Below are positions 33,683 through 43,812 of a stretch of DNA of 64,000 nt, one piece after another. How positions within the stretch are numbered: the stretch's first letter is position 1; every line of letters starts with the position of its first letter. This stretch comes from Hyphomicrobium_A sp965243865 (lineage in GTDB: Bacteria > Pseudomonadota > Alphaproteobacteria > Rhizobiales > Hyphomicrobiaceae). The notes beneath the pieces are model-generated. The model was not told the DNA's origin, searched no databases, and saw only the letters and a list, made by a program, of their open reading frames with translations. The position numbers and the translations under genes were made by a program. The stretch is taken from contig NZ_OZ251603.1 in assembly GCF_965243865.1 (NCBI RefSeq), forward strand, positions 2,356,001 to 2,420,000, written 5' to 3'.

Positions 33683-35242
33683 CTACGCGCTGAGCTTGCT
33701 CGCCGTCGCCTGCTGCTGCCGCGCCGCCCTCATGCTGGACGACCGGCGCTGATGATATTTCTTCGACAGCTCGTCCCATTCGATCGTCAGCGAGCCCCCG
33801 CTCGCCGCATGCTGGCGATCCCAGTTCGACAAGAGGTCGAGGCAGGCATGATCGATATAGTCGAGCTCTCCGATGTGCACGTGCACTTGGCTACCGGGCT
33901 TCAGCGTTTCGAGTACCGCCGCCAGCTTCGGTAGCCGGATCAGTGTCGCCGAGCCTTTGAGGTGGAGATCGACACGGTTCTCGGCAGCGTTCTCGTCCCT
34001 GCCCACTTCCAGATGCGAGAACGCGTAGAGCAGCTTGATCAGCGACAGTCCCAGGCCGACCAGCACGCCTTCCAAGAGGTTCGTCGCCACGATCATGGCG
34101 ATGGTGACGAAATAGATCACCACCTCGCCGCGCCCGAATTTCAACAGCGCCGGCACGATCTTCGGATACGCCAGCTTGTACCCGGTGAAGACCAGGATCG
34201 CCGCCAGCGCCGACAGTGGGATGTAGGAGAGCGTGAACGGAATGACCGACACGAACAAAAGCAGCCAGCACCCGTGCATGATCGCCGACCATTTGGTCAC
34301 TGCACCCGCCTCGACGTTCGCACTCGAGCGCACGATCACGCCTGTCATCGGCAGCACGCCGAGGACGCCGCAGATCGCATTGCCGACACCTTGAGCCGCG
34401 AGCTCGCGATCGTATTTGGTCCGCGGCCCGCTGTGCATCTGGTCAACCGCCGTGGCGCACAGCAGCGTTTCCGCGCTAGCGATGAAGGCGATCGAGATTG
34501 CCCCGACAATCATGGGCCACTCGACGATCCGGGCCAGCCGATCCCAAGTCGGCAGGATCGTCACAGACCAGATGTTCTCCGGCACCTCTACGTATTTGAT
34601 ATCGAGCTTCAGCGCGGCCGAGATCGCAATAGCGACCAGCACGCCGACAAGCGGAGCGGGCATCAGACGCCAGCTCTTCGGCGTCAGCGCACCCCACGCA
34701 AAAATCGTGGCGATCGTCGCTGCGCCGACAAGGAACGCCGTGAGTTGCGAGCCGCCGGTGCTGAACGCATTCAACAGCGCTCCCGGAATGCCGATCAGGT
34801 TGTGGATGCCATCGCCGATCGGCTTGGCGTCGAGCATCACATGAAACTGCGATGCAAGGATGAGAACGCCAATGCCGGCGAGCATGCCGTGGATGACCGC
34901 AGGCGAAACCGCTCGGAACCACTGCCCCAGCTTCAACAAACCTGCCGCAACTTGCAGTAGGCCGGCGAACAGGATGACGACGCCGAGCATCTCGACACCC
35001 CACTGCTGCACGAACTGCCACACCAGCACTGTTAGTCCTGCCGCCGGTCCGCTCACCTGCAGCGGCGAGCCTGCGAGAAAACCGACGACGATACCGCCGA
35101 TGATACCGGTGATGATGCCCGCTGTCGGCGGAAGCCCCGAAGCTAGAGAAACGCCCATGCAGAGCGGCAGGGCGACCAGGAACACGACAATCGACGCCAT
35201 GAAGTCGCGACCGAAAGTCTGCGATGAAAAAAACGCTTTCAT
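33683..35242 (-). CDS. SulP-family anion transporter with STAS domain
   Basis: The protein has 519 residues. The N-terminal SulP membrane region (about 10-400, 10-14 helices) opens with FFSSQTFGRDFMASIVVFLVALPLCMG-type sequence, and a short C-terminal STAS domain follows (about 430-490, VHVHIGELDYIDHACLDLL). SulP proteins carry sulfate, bicarbonate or other anions. The divergent neighbour 217 bases away is a beta-carbonic anhydrase, which suggests bicarbonate as the substrate here. The C-terminal tail is basic and disordered. Substrate is inferred from context only. Confidence 0.9.
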   Translation of the reverse strand: MKAFFSSQTFGRDFMASIVVFLVALPLCMGVSLASGLPPTAGIITGIIGGIVVGFLAGSPLQVSGPAAGLTVLVWQFVQQWGVEMLGVVILFAGLLQVAAGLLKLGQWFRAVSPAVIHGMLAGIGVLILASQFHVMLDAKPIGDGIHNLIGIPGALLNAFSTGGSQLTAFLVGAATIATIFAWGALTPKSWRLMPAPLVGVLVAIAISAALKLDIKYVEVPENIWSVTILPTWDRLARIVEWPMIVGAISIAFIASAETLLCATAVDQMHSGPRTKYDRELAAQGVGNAICGVLGVLPMTGVIVRSSANVEAGAVTKWSAIMHGCWLLLFVSVIPFTLSYIPLSALAAILVFTGYKLAYPKIVPALLKFGRGEVVIYFVTIAMIVATNLLEGVLVGLGLSLIKLLYAFSHLEVGRDENAAENRVDLHLKGSATLIRLPKLAAVLETLKPGSQVHVHIGELDYIDHACLDLLSNWDRQHAASGGSLTIEWDELSKKYHQRRSSSMRAARQQQATASKLSA

Positions 35243-35459
35243 TCTGTGATCGTCCGCTCACTGCCCATTCAGACCGGCGGACGCACGGCAGCCCCAATGT
35301 GCTCCGTATTCAAATTTCCCCCGGAAGTGCGGAACATAGACCCTGAGTTGCATCACAGCAAGTGCACGCCGTTCATTGAAAAACGAGCGTTAACTCAACG
35401 CTTGACGCGGCGCGCCACTCGGACGATTTGACATCTCCGCTTCGCCTGAAGAAGCGGGC

Positions 35460-36110
35460 ATGGAACAGACCATGAGCAGCTTTCCCGAAAAACTCGCCGA
35501 CCGGTACCGCCGGTTCCACCATCGTCACTTCCTGCCCAAGGCAGAGGAATACGAAGAGCTGGCCGCTTACGGGCAGAGTCCCGAGGCCATGATCGTTTCG
35601 TGCTCCGACAGCCGGGTCGATCCTGAAACGATCTTCAGCGCCATGCCTGGCGAGCTTTTCGTCGTGCGCAACGTTGCCAACCTGATCCCGCCCTACGAGA
35701 CGGGAGGCAAATTCCACGGCGTCAGCTCGGCGATCGAGTTTGCCCTGCTCAACCTGCGCGTCAAACACATGATCGTCATGGGCCATTCTGGTTGTGGCGG
35801 CGTCAAAGCCGCGCTTGACCAGAGCGCCGCCAAGCAGACTGAAGCGCAGTTCATCTCGCGCTGGATGTCGATGCTCGACGACGCCCGCCTGCGGGTTGTC
35901 GCCGCGCACCAGACCGCCACCGAGGCAGAACGCCAGGCCGCGTTGGAAAAGGAGGGCGTAAAGACCTCCATCAAGCACCTGCGCACCTTCCCCTTCGTCT
36001 CCGAGGCCGAGGACAAAGGAAAGCTGGCCATTCACGGCGCCTACTTTGACATCGCCAGTGGCACTTTGTCCGTGCTCAACCACTCTCGCGGCGAATTCTT
36101 CCCGCTCTAG
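35460..36110 (+). CDS. Beta-carbonic anhydrase
   Basis: The protein has 216 residues and interconverts CO2 and bicarbonate. Zinc ligands are Cys48 (with Asp50 and Arg52 in SCSDSRVDPETIF), His109 and Cys112 (MGHSGCGGVKAAL). Length and motifs fit clade B beta-CAs. ATG 35460 is used, but ATG 35472 four codons later is equally possible. It is divergently paired with the SulP gene, which suggests a common role in inorganic carbon handling, useful for carboxylations in a methylotroph. It is followed by composite C-B repeats. Confidence 0.94.
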   Translation: MEQTMSSFPEKLADRYRRFHHRHFLPKAEEYEELAAYGQSPEAMIVSCSDSRVDPETIFSAMPGELFVVRNVANLIPPYETGGKFHGVSSAIEFALLNLRVKHMIVMGHSGCGGVKAALDQSAAKQTEAQFISRWMSMLDDARLRVVAAHQTATEAERQAALEKEGVKTSIKHLRTFPFVSEAEDKGKLAIHGAYFDIASGTLSVLNHSRGEFFPL

Positions 36111-36137
36111 AGCTTGGTTTCGGACCATCCAGAACTT

Positions 36138-36249
36138 TGATCCTCGGCATCACGCCGAGGATCCACCTGGATCGGCTGGTGCCGACCGCTTCTTCCGTCG
36201 CAATTGCGGCGGCGTGCCTGGGTCCCGGCCTTCGCCGGAATGACGGGGG
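36138..36249. repeat. Family C (RIME-like) repeat, copy C2
   Basis: GATCCTCGGCATCACGCCGAGGATCC is a palindrome, followed after a variable middle by CCTGGGTCCCGGCCTTCGCCGGAATGACGGG. This resembles the Rhizobiales intergenic mosaic elements. It lies at the 3' end of the carbonic anhydrase gene. Confidence 0.75.
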
Positions 36250-36263
36250 AGCGCACGCACTCT

Positions 36264-36367
36264 TGGCCGCCACCGGCGGCAAGGCGCCAAGGGCGCCCGG
36301 CGCGAGCGCCGGCTCTCAGCTTGCGCGGCGTTCGCCGCAGACAAAGCTTCTCACCGCTCGTGTCACT
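36264..36367 (-). repeat. Family B structured repeat, copy B5
   Basis: Stem 1 is GCCGCC-ACC-GGCGGC, stem 2 is GGCGCC-AAG-GGCGCC, and stem 3 is CCGGCGC-GAG-CGCCGG. The right end is GACAAAGCTTCTCACCGCTCGTGTCAC. The repeat's GTGTCAC contains the stop codon of ccmG on the minus strand. Confidence 0.88.
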
Positions 36368-36956
36368 GCAATGAGGAAGCCCTAACAATAGCCGGCATCA
36401 GCTGCTGCTCGATGCTCTGCACCGAGACCGGGCCCACGTGCTTGAACACGATCTCGCCCTTGCCGTTGAGGACAAATGTCTCCGGCATGCCATAGACGCC
36501 CCACTCGATCGCGCCGCGGCCCTTGGGATCGGTACCCACCGCTGTGAAGGGATTGCCGTAGCGGCCGAGAAATCGCCGTGCCGCCACCGGATCGTCCTTG
36601 TAGTTGACGCCGTAGAGCGCAACACCCGAGCGCTTCTGCAATTGCACCAGCAGCGGCTGCTCCTCGGCGCAAGGGGCGCACCACGAAGCCCAGAAGTTGA
36701 CGATCACCGGCTTGCCCGTCGCAAGCTCGCCGCTCGTAAACCCGGGTACCGGCTTTTCATCCGCCAGCAGGCCCTCCAGCGACGCGAACTCCGTCACGGG
36801 CGCCGGTTTGCCCAGCAACGCCGACGGTAGCTTCGAGGGATCTCCCCCCTGCAGCGCGAAGGCGAACAGCGCCACCAGGCCGGCAAACACCAGAACCGGC
36901 GTCAGCACCCAGCCGATACCGCGTTTACGCGTGCGTGGCGCAGGCTCGTTGGTCAT
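36363..36956 (-). CDS. ccmG: Thiol:disulfide interchange protein CcmG/DsbE
   Basis: The product has 197 residues from ATG 36956. An N-terminal membrane anchor (about 15-36) is followed by a periplasmic thioredoxin domain with the active-site Cys93 and Cys96 in FWASWCAPC. It reduces apocytochrome c haem-binding cysteines during cytochrome c maturation. The start lies 19 bases after ccmD. Its last residues (ASSLQ) and stop codon run into repeat B5, so the C-terminus may have been altered by that element. Confidence 0.93.
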   Translation of the reverse strand: MTNEPAPRTRKRGIGWVLTPVLVFAGLVALFAFALQGGDPSKLPSALLGKPAPVTEFASLEGLLADEKPVPGFTSGELATGKPVIVNFWASWCAPCAEEQPLLVQLQKRSGVALYGVNYKDDPVAARRFLGRYGNPFTAVGTDPKGRGAIEWGVYGMPETFVLNGKGEIVFKHVGPVSVQSIEQQLMPAIVRASSLQ

Positions 36957-36975
36957 CGCTGTTGAGCTTTCTTGT

Positions 36976-37155
36976 TCAGGCTCGCGAGGCACTGCGCCGC
37001 TTGACGCCGCGCGCCGCAAAATCTGCCAGACGCCTCTCCTGCTCGCGCCCATCGAGGATGAGCCAGGCAATCATCGCGCCGATCACCACCGTAACGATGC
37101 CATATGCCGCCCAGATGAAGCTTGCGTGCGGTCCAAGGTCCACTCCGAGGTCCAT
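36976..37155 (-). CDS. ccmD: Haem exporter protein CcmD
   Basis: The product has 59 residues with one membrane helix (about 12-34, FIWAAYGIVTVVIGAMIAWLI preceded by HAS). A basic cytoplasmic tail follows (GREQERRLADFAARGVKRR). This matches CcmD, which helps release haem-loaded CcmE from the CcmABC complex. It starts four bases after the ccmC stop. The ATG at 37155 was chosen over an upstream frame that overlaps ccmC. Confidence 0.88.
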   Translation of the reverse strand: MDLGVDLGPHASFIWAAYGIVTVVIGAMIAWLILDGREQERRLADFAARGVKRRSASRA

Positions 37156-37159
37156 GCCG

Positions 37160-37924
37160 TTACTCCGCCGCCGCCAGTTGCGATGCCTGCGCGCGTTCAA
37201 CTTCGGCAAGCTGCAGCGCCTTCACCCGCCGCCGCATGATTTCATTGCGCATGGCTTTGAGGTGCATGGCGATGAACATCAGCGTAAAACCCACCGCCAT
37301 CACCAGCAGCGGCACCAGCAGCGCCGTGTCGATCGTCGGACCGCCCACGCGGATCACGCTAGCCGGCTGATGCAGCGTATTTCCGAAGTTCACCGAGAAC
37401 TTGATGATCGGCAGCATGACGATGCCCACGAGGGCCAGGATCGCCGTGAGCTTCGATGCCAGCGCTTCATCCTCGATCGAGGAGCGCAGGGCCATCAGGC
37501 CGAGATAAAGAAAAAACAGGATCAGCACCGACGTCAGCCGGGCGTCCCACACCCAATAGGTGCCCCACGTCGGCCGTCCCCACAGCGACCCCGTCACCAG
37601 GGCGAGGAACGTGAACGCCGCGCCGAGCGGCACCGCCGCCTTGGCCGACACGTCCGCCAGCGGATGCCGGAACACCAGAAGTCCAAACGACGACATGGCG
37701 ATGATCGCGTACACCGCCATCGACAGCCACGCGCACGGCACATGGATGAACATGATCCGCGCCGTCTCGCCCTGGAGATAGTCGGGCGGGGCAACGAAAA
37801 AGCTCAAGTAGAGCCCATAGCCGATCACCACAGCTGCGGCGCCGGCGACCCACGGCAACACGGAAGCCGAAAGCTCCATGAAGCGGGTCGGATTGGCCAG
37901 TCGCTGGGTCAGGGTCTGCGTCAT
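37160..37924 (-). CDS. ccmC: Haem transport protein CcmC
   Basis: The product has 254 residues from ATG 37924. Six membrane helices surround the periplasmic WWD-type haem-handling loop, visible as GRPTWGTYWVWDARLTSV near residue 125. The conserved His-containing segment MFIHVPCAWLSMAVY lies near residue 60, and a second at FGNTLHQPAS. CcmC attaches haem to CcmE. It sits between ccmB (about 150 bases upstream) and ccmD. Confidence 0.94.
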   Translation of the reverse strand: MTQTLTQRLANPTRFMELSASVLPWVAGAAAVVIGYGLYLSFFVAPPDYLQGETARIMFIHVPCAWLSMAVYAIIAMSSFGLLVFRHPLADVSAKAAVPLGAAFTFLALVTGSLWGRPTWGTYWVWDARLTSVLILFFLYLGLMALRSSIEDEALASKLTAILALVGIVMLPIIKFSVNFGNTLHQPASVIRVGGPTIDTALLVPLLVMAVGFTLMFIAMHLKAMRNEIMRRRVKALQLAEVERAQASQLAAAE

Positions 37925-38075
37925 TGAAAACGATCTAAGCGGTTGCGCACTGAAGCGCAAATGAACAACGGGCAACCCGGCAGACGTGGCAAGCAAATAG
38001 CCCTGCTGCGTTGCAGTAAGGTGAACTCCCTGAGCCCACGCCCGACTGCCCGCTCCCTGTTGCCCACTGCCCTTC

Positions 38076-38741
38076 TTATTGCATCTGCAGCCGCAGCGCA
38101 GCCGCCGCGGCGAGGGGGCAAAGCACCACCGAGGCCAGCGACAGGGCGATGAGGATCAGGAAGGCACTCGCCGTACCCGAAGCCCCGAGCAGCCCATTGA
38201 TGGCCGCCATGCCGAAAATCAGCGTCGGCACATAGAGCGGCAGCACCAGCAGCGCAATCAGCAGGCCCCCCCGGTAGGCCCGCAAGGTCAGCGCCGCGCC
38301 CACCGCGCCGATGAACGAGATCGCCGGCGTCCCGGCCAACATCGTCCCGAACAAAAGCGGGTAGGCGCTGAGTTCGAGATTAAGGAGCAGGCCCAGCACC
38401 GGAGCCATCAGCGCCAGCGGAATACCGGTCGAGATCCAGTGCGCCAGCGCCTTCGCCCCGACCACAAGTTCCATCGGCAACCGCCCGGTAGCGAGCACAT
38501 CCAGCGTGCCGTCCTCGTAGTCGGACGAGAACACCCGCCCGAGCGACAGCAATGCTGCCAGCAGCAGCGCGATCCACAGCACGCCCGGCGCAATCCTCGA
38601 CAGCAGATTGAGGTCAGCCCCGAGACCTAAAGGCAGCAGCGTGACCACTAGCATGTAGAACCCGAGCGCCGTGCCGAGCGCACCGCCCTGGCGCACCGCC
38701 AGCCGAAGGTCGCGGCTGAGAAGGGCAATGAACGCACTCAT
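38076..38741 (-). CDS. ccmB: Haem exporter permease CcmB
   Basis: The product has 221 residues with six predicted membrane helices. The N-terminal LLSRDLRLAVRQGG and the LSLGRVFSSDYEDGTLDVL segment are typical of CcmB. It forms the membrane partner of the ATPase CcmA. Its start overlaps the ccmA stop by four bases (ATGA), so translation is likely coupled. Confidence 0.94.
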   Translation of the reverse strand: MSAFIALLSRDLRLAVRQGGALGTALGFYMLVVTLLPLGLGADLNLLSRIAPGVLWIALLLAALLSLGRVFSSDYEDGTLDVLATGRLPMELVVGAKALAHWISTGIPLALMAPVLGLLLNLELSAYPLLFGTMLAGTPAISFIGAVGAALTLRAYRGGLLIALLVLPLYVPTLIFGMAAINGLLGASGTASAFLILIALSLASVVLCPLAAAAALRLQMQ

Positions 38742-39394
38742 GCGGACACCTGCGCCCGTCCGAGCTGCATCGACTGCACGCTCGCCAATTCCATCGGCAA
38801 GTGCGTCGCGATCACCGCCATCCCGCCCGCTTTGAGGTGCGCGTCTATGGCATCGGTCAGCACCTTCACCGAGGCAACGTCCAGCGACACCGTCGGCTCA
38901 TCCAAGAGCCAGATCGGCCGCTTTGCGACGGCGAGGCGCGCAAGGCCGAGACGCCGCTTCTGGCCGGCGGAAAGATACCCCGCCGGAATTTCCGCCAGCG
39001 CATCGAGCGCGAACTGCTCCAGCGCATCCTCCACCCGATCCGCCGTGGTCTGCTTCCCATCGACGGGCCCCGCCAGATACGTCGCCCAGAAGGCGAGGTT
39101 CTCCTTCACCGTCAGGTGCGTCTTTATCCCGTCGAGATGTCCGACGAAATGACACACCTCGGCGACTTCGCCGGATTCGCTGCTGCCTTCGAAGGCACCG
39201 CTCTCTCCGCGCAGTTTCACCGTTCCCTCACTTGGGCGTAAATAACCGGCCAAGGCGCGCAGAAGTGTCGATTTTCCCGAGCCATTCGGCCCAGTCAGCA
39301 GCAGCGCCGTCCCGCTTTCCAGCACGAACGAGACGCCATTCGCAATTCTGCGAGCGCCCCGCTCCAAGGTTAGATTTTCAGCAACGAGCTGCAC
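38738..39394 (-). CDS. ccmA: Cytochrome c biogenesis ATP-binding protein CcmA
   Basis: This ABC ATPase has 218 residues. Walker A is LTGPNGSGKSTLLRAL near residue 34, the signature is YLSAGQKRRLGLARL, and Walker B is IWLLDEPTVSLD. The switch His is in VIATHLP. It powers release of haem-loaded CcmE. It is the first gene of ccmABCDG and divergent from acnA, so the 250-base gap to the right holds both promoters. Confidence 0.94.
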   Translation of the reverse strand: MQLVAENLTLERGARRIANGVSFVLESGTALLLTGPNGSGKSTLLRALAGYLRPSEGTVKLRGESGAFEGSSESGEVAEVCHFVGHLDGIKTHLTVKENLAFWATYLAGPVDGKQTTADRVEDALEQFALDALAEIPAGYLSAGQKRRLGLARLAVAKRPIWLLDEPTVSLDVASVKVLTDAIDAHLKAGGMAVIATHLPMELASVQSMQLGRAQVSA

Positions 39395-39644
39395 GGCTCT
39401 TGATCATCCGTGTGTCAGAATGCGCTAGCGAAGAGGTGGGAAAATCCCGCAAGATGGGCAATGGATGCGCGCTGGACTGGCGGGTCGGACGCAATAAGCC
39501 ATCGGTTCCCCGTGGACAAGGCTTCCGAGCTGCCGACCTTACCAGCTTAAACGCGCGCCGTCCCCCGCCGTACTATCGGCAGGGTTGACGATCGGGGAGT
39601 AACGGCTATCGCAGGCCGTCGACTGCGAAACGAAGGAGACGAAT

Positions 39645-42362
<2,718 letters not shown>

Positions 42363-42370
42363 GCCCTACC

Positions 42371-42413
42371 TTCTCCCTCCCCCTTGCGGGGGAGGGCCCG
42401 GGAGGGGGGTGAC
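42371..42413 (+). repeat. Family A repeat, copy A4
   Basis: CTCCCTCCCCC-ttgc-GGGGGAGGG is followed by CCCGGGAGGGGGGTGACG. It starts nine bases after the acnA stop. Confidence 0.7.
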
Positions 42414-42433
42414 GAATGCTCCCGCGCCCCCCT

Positions 42434-42458
42434 AGGCCGCGAAGCGGCAAGGCGCCGT
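42434..42458 (-). repeat. Family B fragment after acnA
   Basis: GGCCGCGAAGCGGCAAGGCGCC matches stem 1 and the first half of stem 2 of family B. The remainder is missing, and 80 bases of unrelated sequence follow before a fuller copy. Confidence 0.5.
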
Positions 42459-42540
42459 CGCTTCGATCGCCCGAGCACCTACCAGCAAGGGCGTGAATCG
42501 GCAGCGCCAAGTTCACACCAATCCACACGCCGCGGACCTT

Positions 42541-42647
42541 TTTCGTCGCAGAGCGACAAGGCGCCAAGGTCGCCCGCGCCCAGTGGCGCGGGTTTCAGCG
42601 TGTTCGACGGGTGCTGTCGAACAAGCTTCTCCCCACTTGTGTCACCC
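42541..42647 (-). repeat. Family B structured repeat, copy B6
   Basis: Stem 1 is changed to GTCGC-AGA-GCGAC, keeping pairing. Stem 2 is GGCGCC-AAG-GTCGCC (imperfect) and stem 3 is CCGCGCC-CAGT-GGCGCGG. The right end is GAACAAGCTTCTCCCCACTTGTGTCACC. It precedes the rightward DUF1223 gene rather than following a leftward gene. Confidence 0.82.
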
Positions 42648-42744
42648 AAAAATCTCGTGAGAACACAGCTTTGTGAGTTCTGTTGTATCGTTGCACCCGG
42701 CGCCTAGTCTTATAGAGCAAACCCTTTCGGTGTATTTTGCCACC

Positions 42745-43521
42745 ATGCGGCTAGCTCCAACCATCACCTTGACCTGTCTCGCGGCCTGCGCCCTGTTCAT
42801 GCCGGCCCCTGCGTCGCTGGCCCAGGATGTCCCGCCCGGCATTAACCCGTCGTTCCCGCCCTACAAGAACGTCCTCGAGCTGTTCACCAGCCAGGGCTGC
42901 GACACCTGCCCGCCCGCCGATCACGTGCTTGCCGGCTTCGCCGATCGCCCGAACGTCATCGCCATCACGCTGCCCGTCGACATCTGGGACTATCTCGGCT
43001 GGAAGGACACGCTCGCCTCCGACAAGAACTCCGAGCGCCAGCGCGCCTACGCCAAAGCCCGCGGCGATGGCGCCATCTACACGCCCCAGGTCGTCGTCAA
43101 CGGCATGATCGGCGTGAACGGCTCCAACGCCGACGCCATCGAGGACGCGCTCAAGATCACCGACGAGGCGCTGCGCGGCGCCCGCATCCCCATACGCTTC
43201 TGGTATGAGCGCAACACCATCAAGATCGAAACCGGCGACGCCCCCGCCGGCTACCACTACAAGGACGCCACCATTTGGTTCGCCGTCGTGCAGAAGCGCG
43301 CCGAGGTGCCGATCGAGCGCGGCGATAACAAGGGCAAGACCCTCACCTACACCAACATCGTCCGCGAGATGCTGCCCGTCGGATCATGGAACGGCAAGGC
43401 GATGAGCCTGCAATTGGCCCGCACCGCCATCATGCGCCCCGAGACCGAGGCCGCTGTCGTACTCCTTCAGGAAGGCAAAGCCGGCCCCATCATCGGCGCC
43501 GCCTGGACCGGCCTCTGGTAG
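42745..43521 (+). CDS. DUF1223 thioredoxin-like secreted protein
   Basis: The product has 258 residues from ATG 42745, chosen because it begins directly with a signal peptide (about 1-26, ending SLAQD); an upstream start adds 24 residues. The DUF1223 signature NVLELFTSQGCDTCPPAD carries a CxxC that resembles a thioredoxin active site. IYTPQVVVNGMIGVNGSN follows, the second conserved motif of the family. It is probably periplasmic. Function is unknown for the family. Its presence near acnA and DUF2794 is seen in other Rhizobiales. No Shine-Dalgarno is obvious. Confidence 0.85.
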   Translation: MRLAPTITLTCLAACALFMPAPASLAQDVPPGINPSFPPYKNVLELFTSQGCDTCPPADHVLAGFADRPNVIAITLPVDIWDYLGWKDTLASDKNSERQRAYAKARGDGAIYTPQVVVNGMIGVNGSNADAIEDALKITDEALRGARIPIRFWYERNTIKIETGDAPAGYHYKDATIWFAVVQKRAEVPIERGDNKGKTLTYTNIVREMLPVGSWNGKAMSLQLARTAIMRPETEAAVVLLQEGKAGPIIGAAWTGLW

Positions 43522-43562
43522 CCCGTCTCAACGCCATTCCGACGCACCTCTCCGGCGACACC

Positions 43563-43662
43563 CTGTCATCCTCGGCTTCATGCCGAGGATCCATCGCTCC
43601 ACAAACTCGAACGCTCACTGCAACAGGATGGGTGGGTCCTCGGGACAAGCCCGAGGATGACG
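43563..43662. repeat. Family C (RIME-like) repeat, copy C3
   Basis: TGTCATCCTCGGCTTCATGC/CGAGGATCC and, after 40 variable bases, GGTCCTCGGGACAAGCCCGAGGATGAC. Both ends are palindromes, as in Rhizobiales RIME elements. It is 41 bases after the DUF1223 stop. Confidence 0.82.
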
Positions 43663-43696
43663 GGCTGGGAAGTCCCGCCGTCGCCGGGACGCTATA

Positions 43697-43801
43697 GCAG
43701 CCGCGCAGCGGCAAGGCGCCAAGGGCGCCCGGCGCTAGCGCCGGGCATCAACTCGCGAGACGCCCGCCGCATACAAAGCTTCCTGCAGCTTGTGTCGCCC
43801 C
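43697..43801 (-). repeat. Family B structured repeat, copy B7
   Basis: Stem 1 is GCCGC-GCA-GCGGC, stem 2 is GGCGCC-AAG-GGCGCC, and stem 3 is CCGGCGC-TA-GCGCCGG. The right end is CATACAAAGCTTCCTGCAGCTTGTGTCGCC. It ends about 12 bases from the M3 peptidase stop codon. Confidence 0.87.
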
Positions 43802-43812
43802 CTAAAGCAAAC

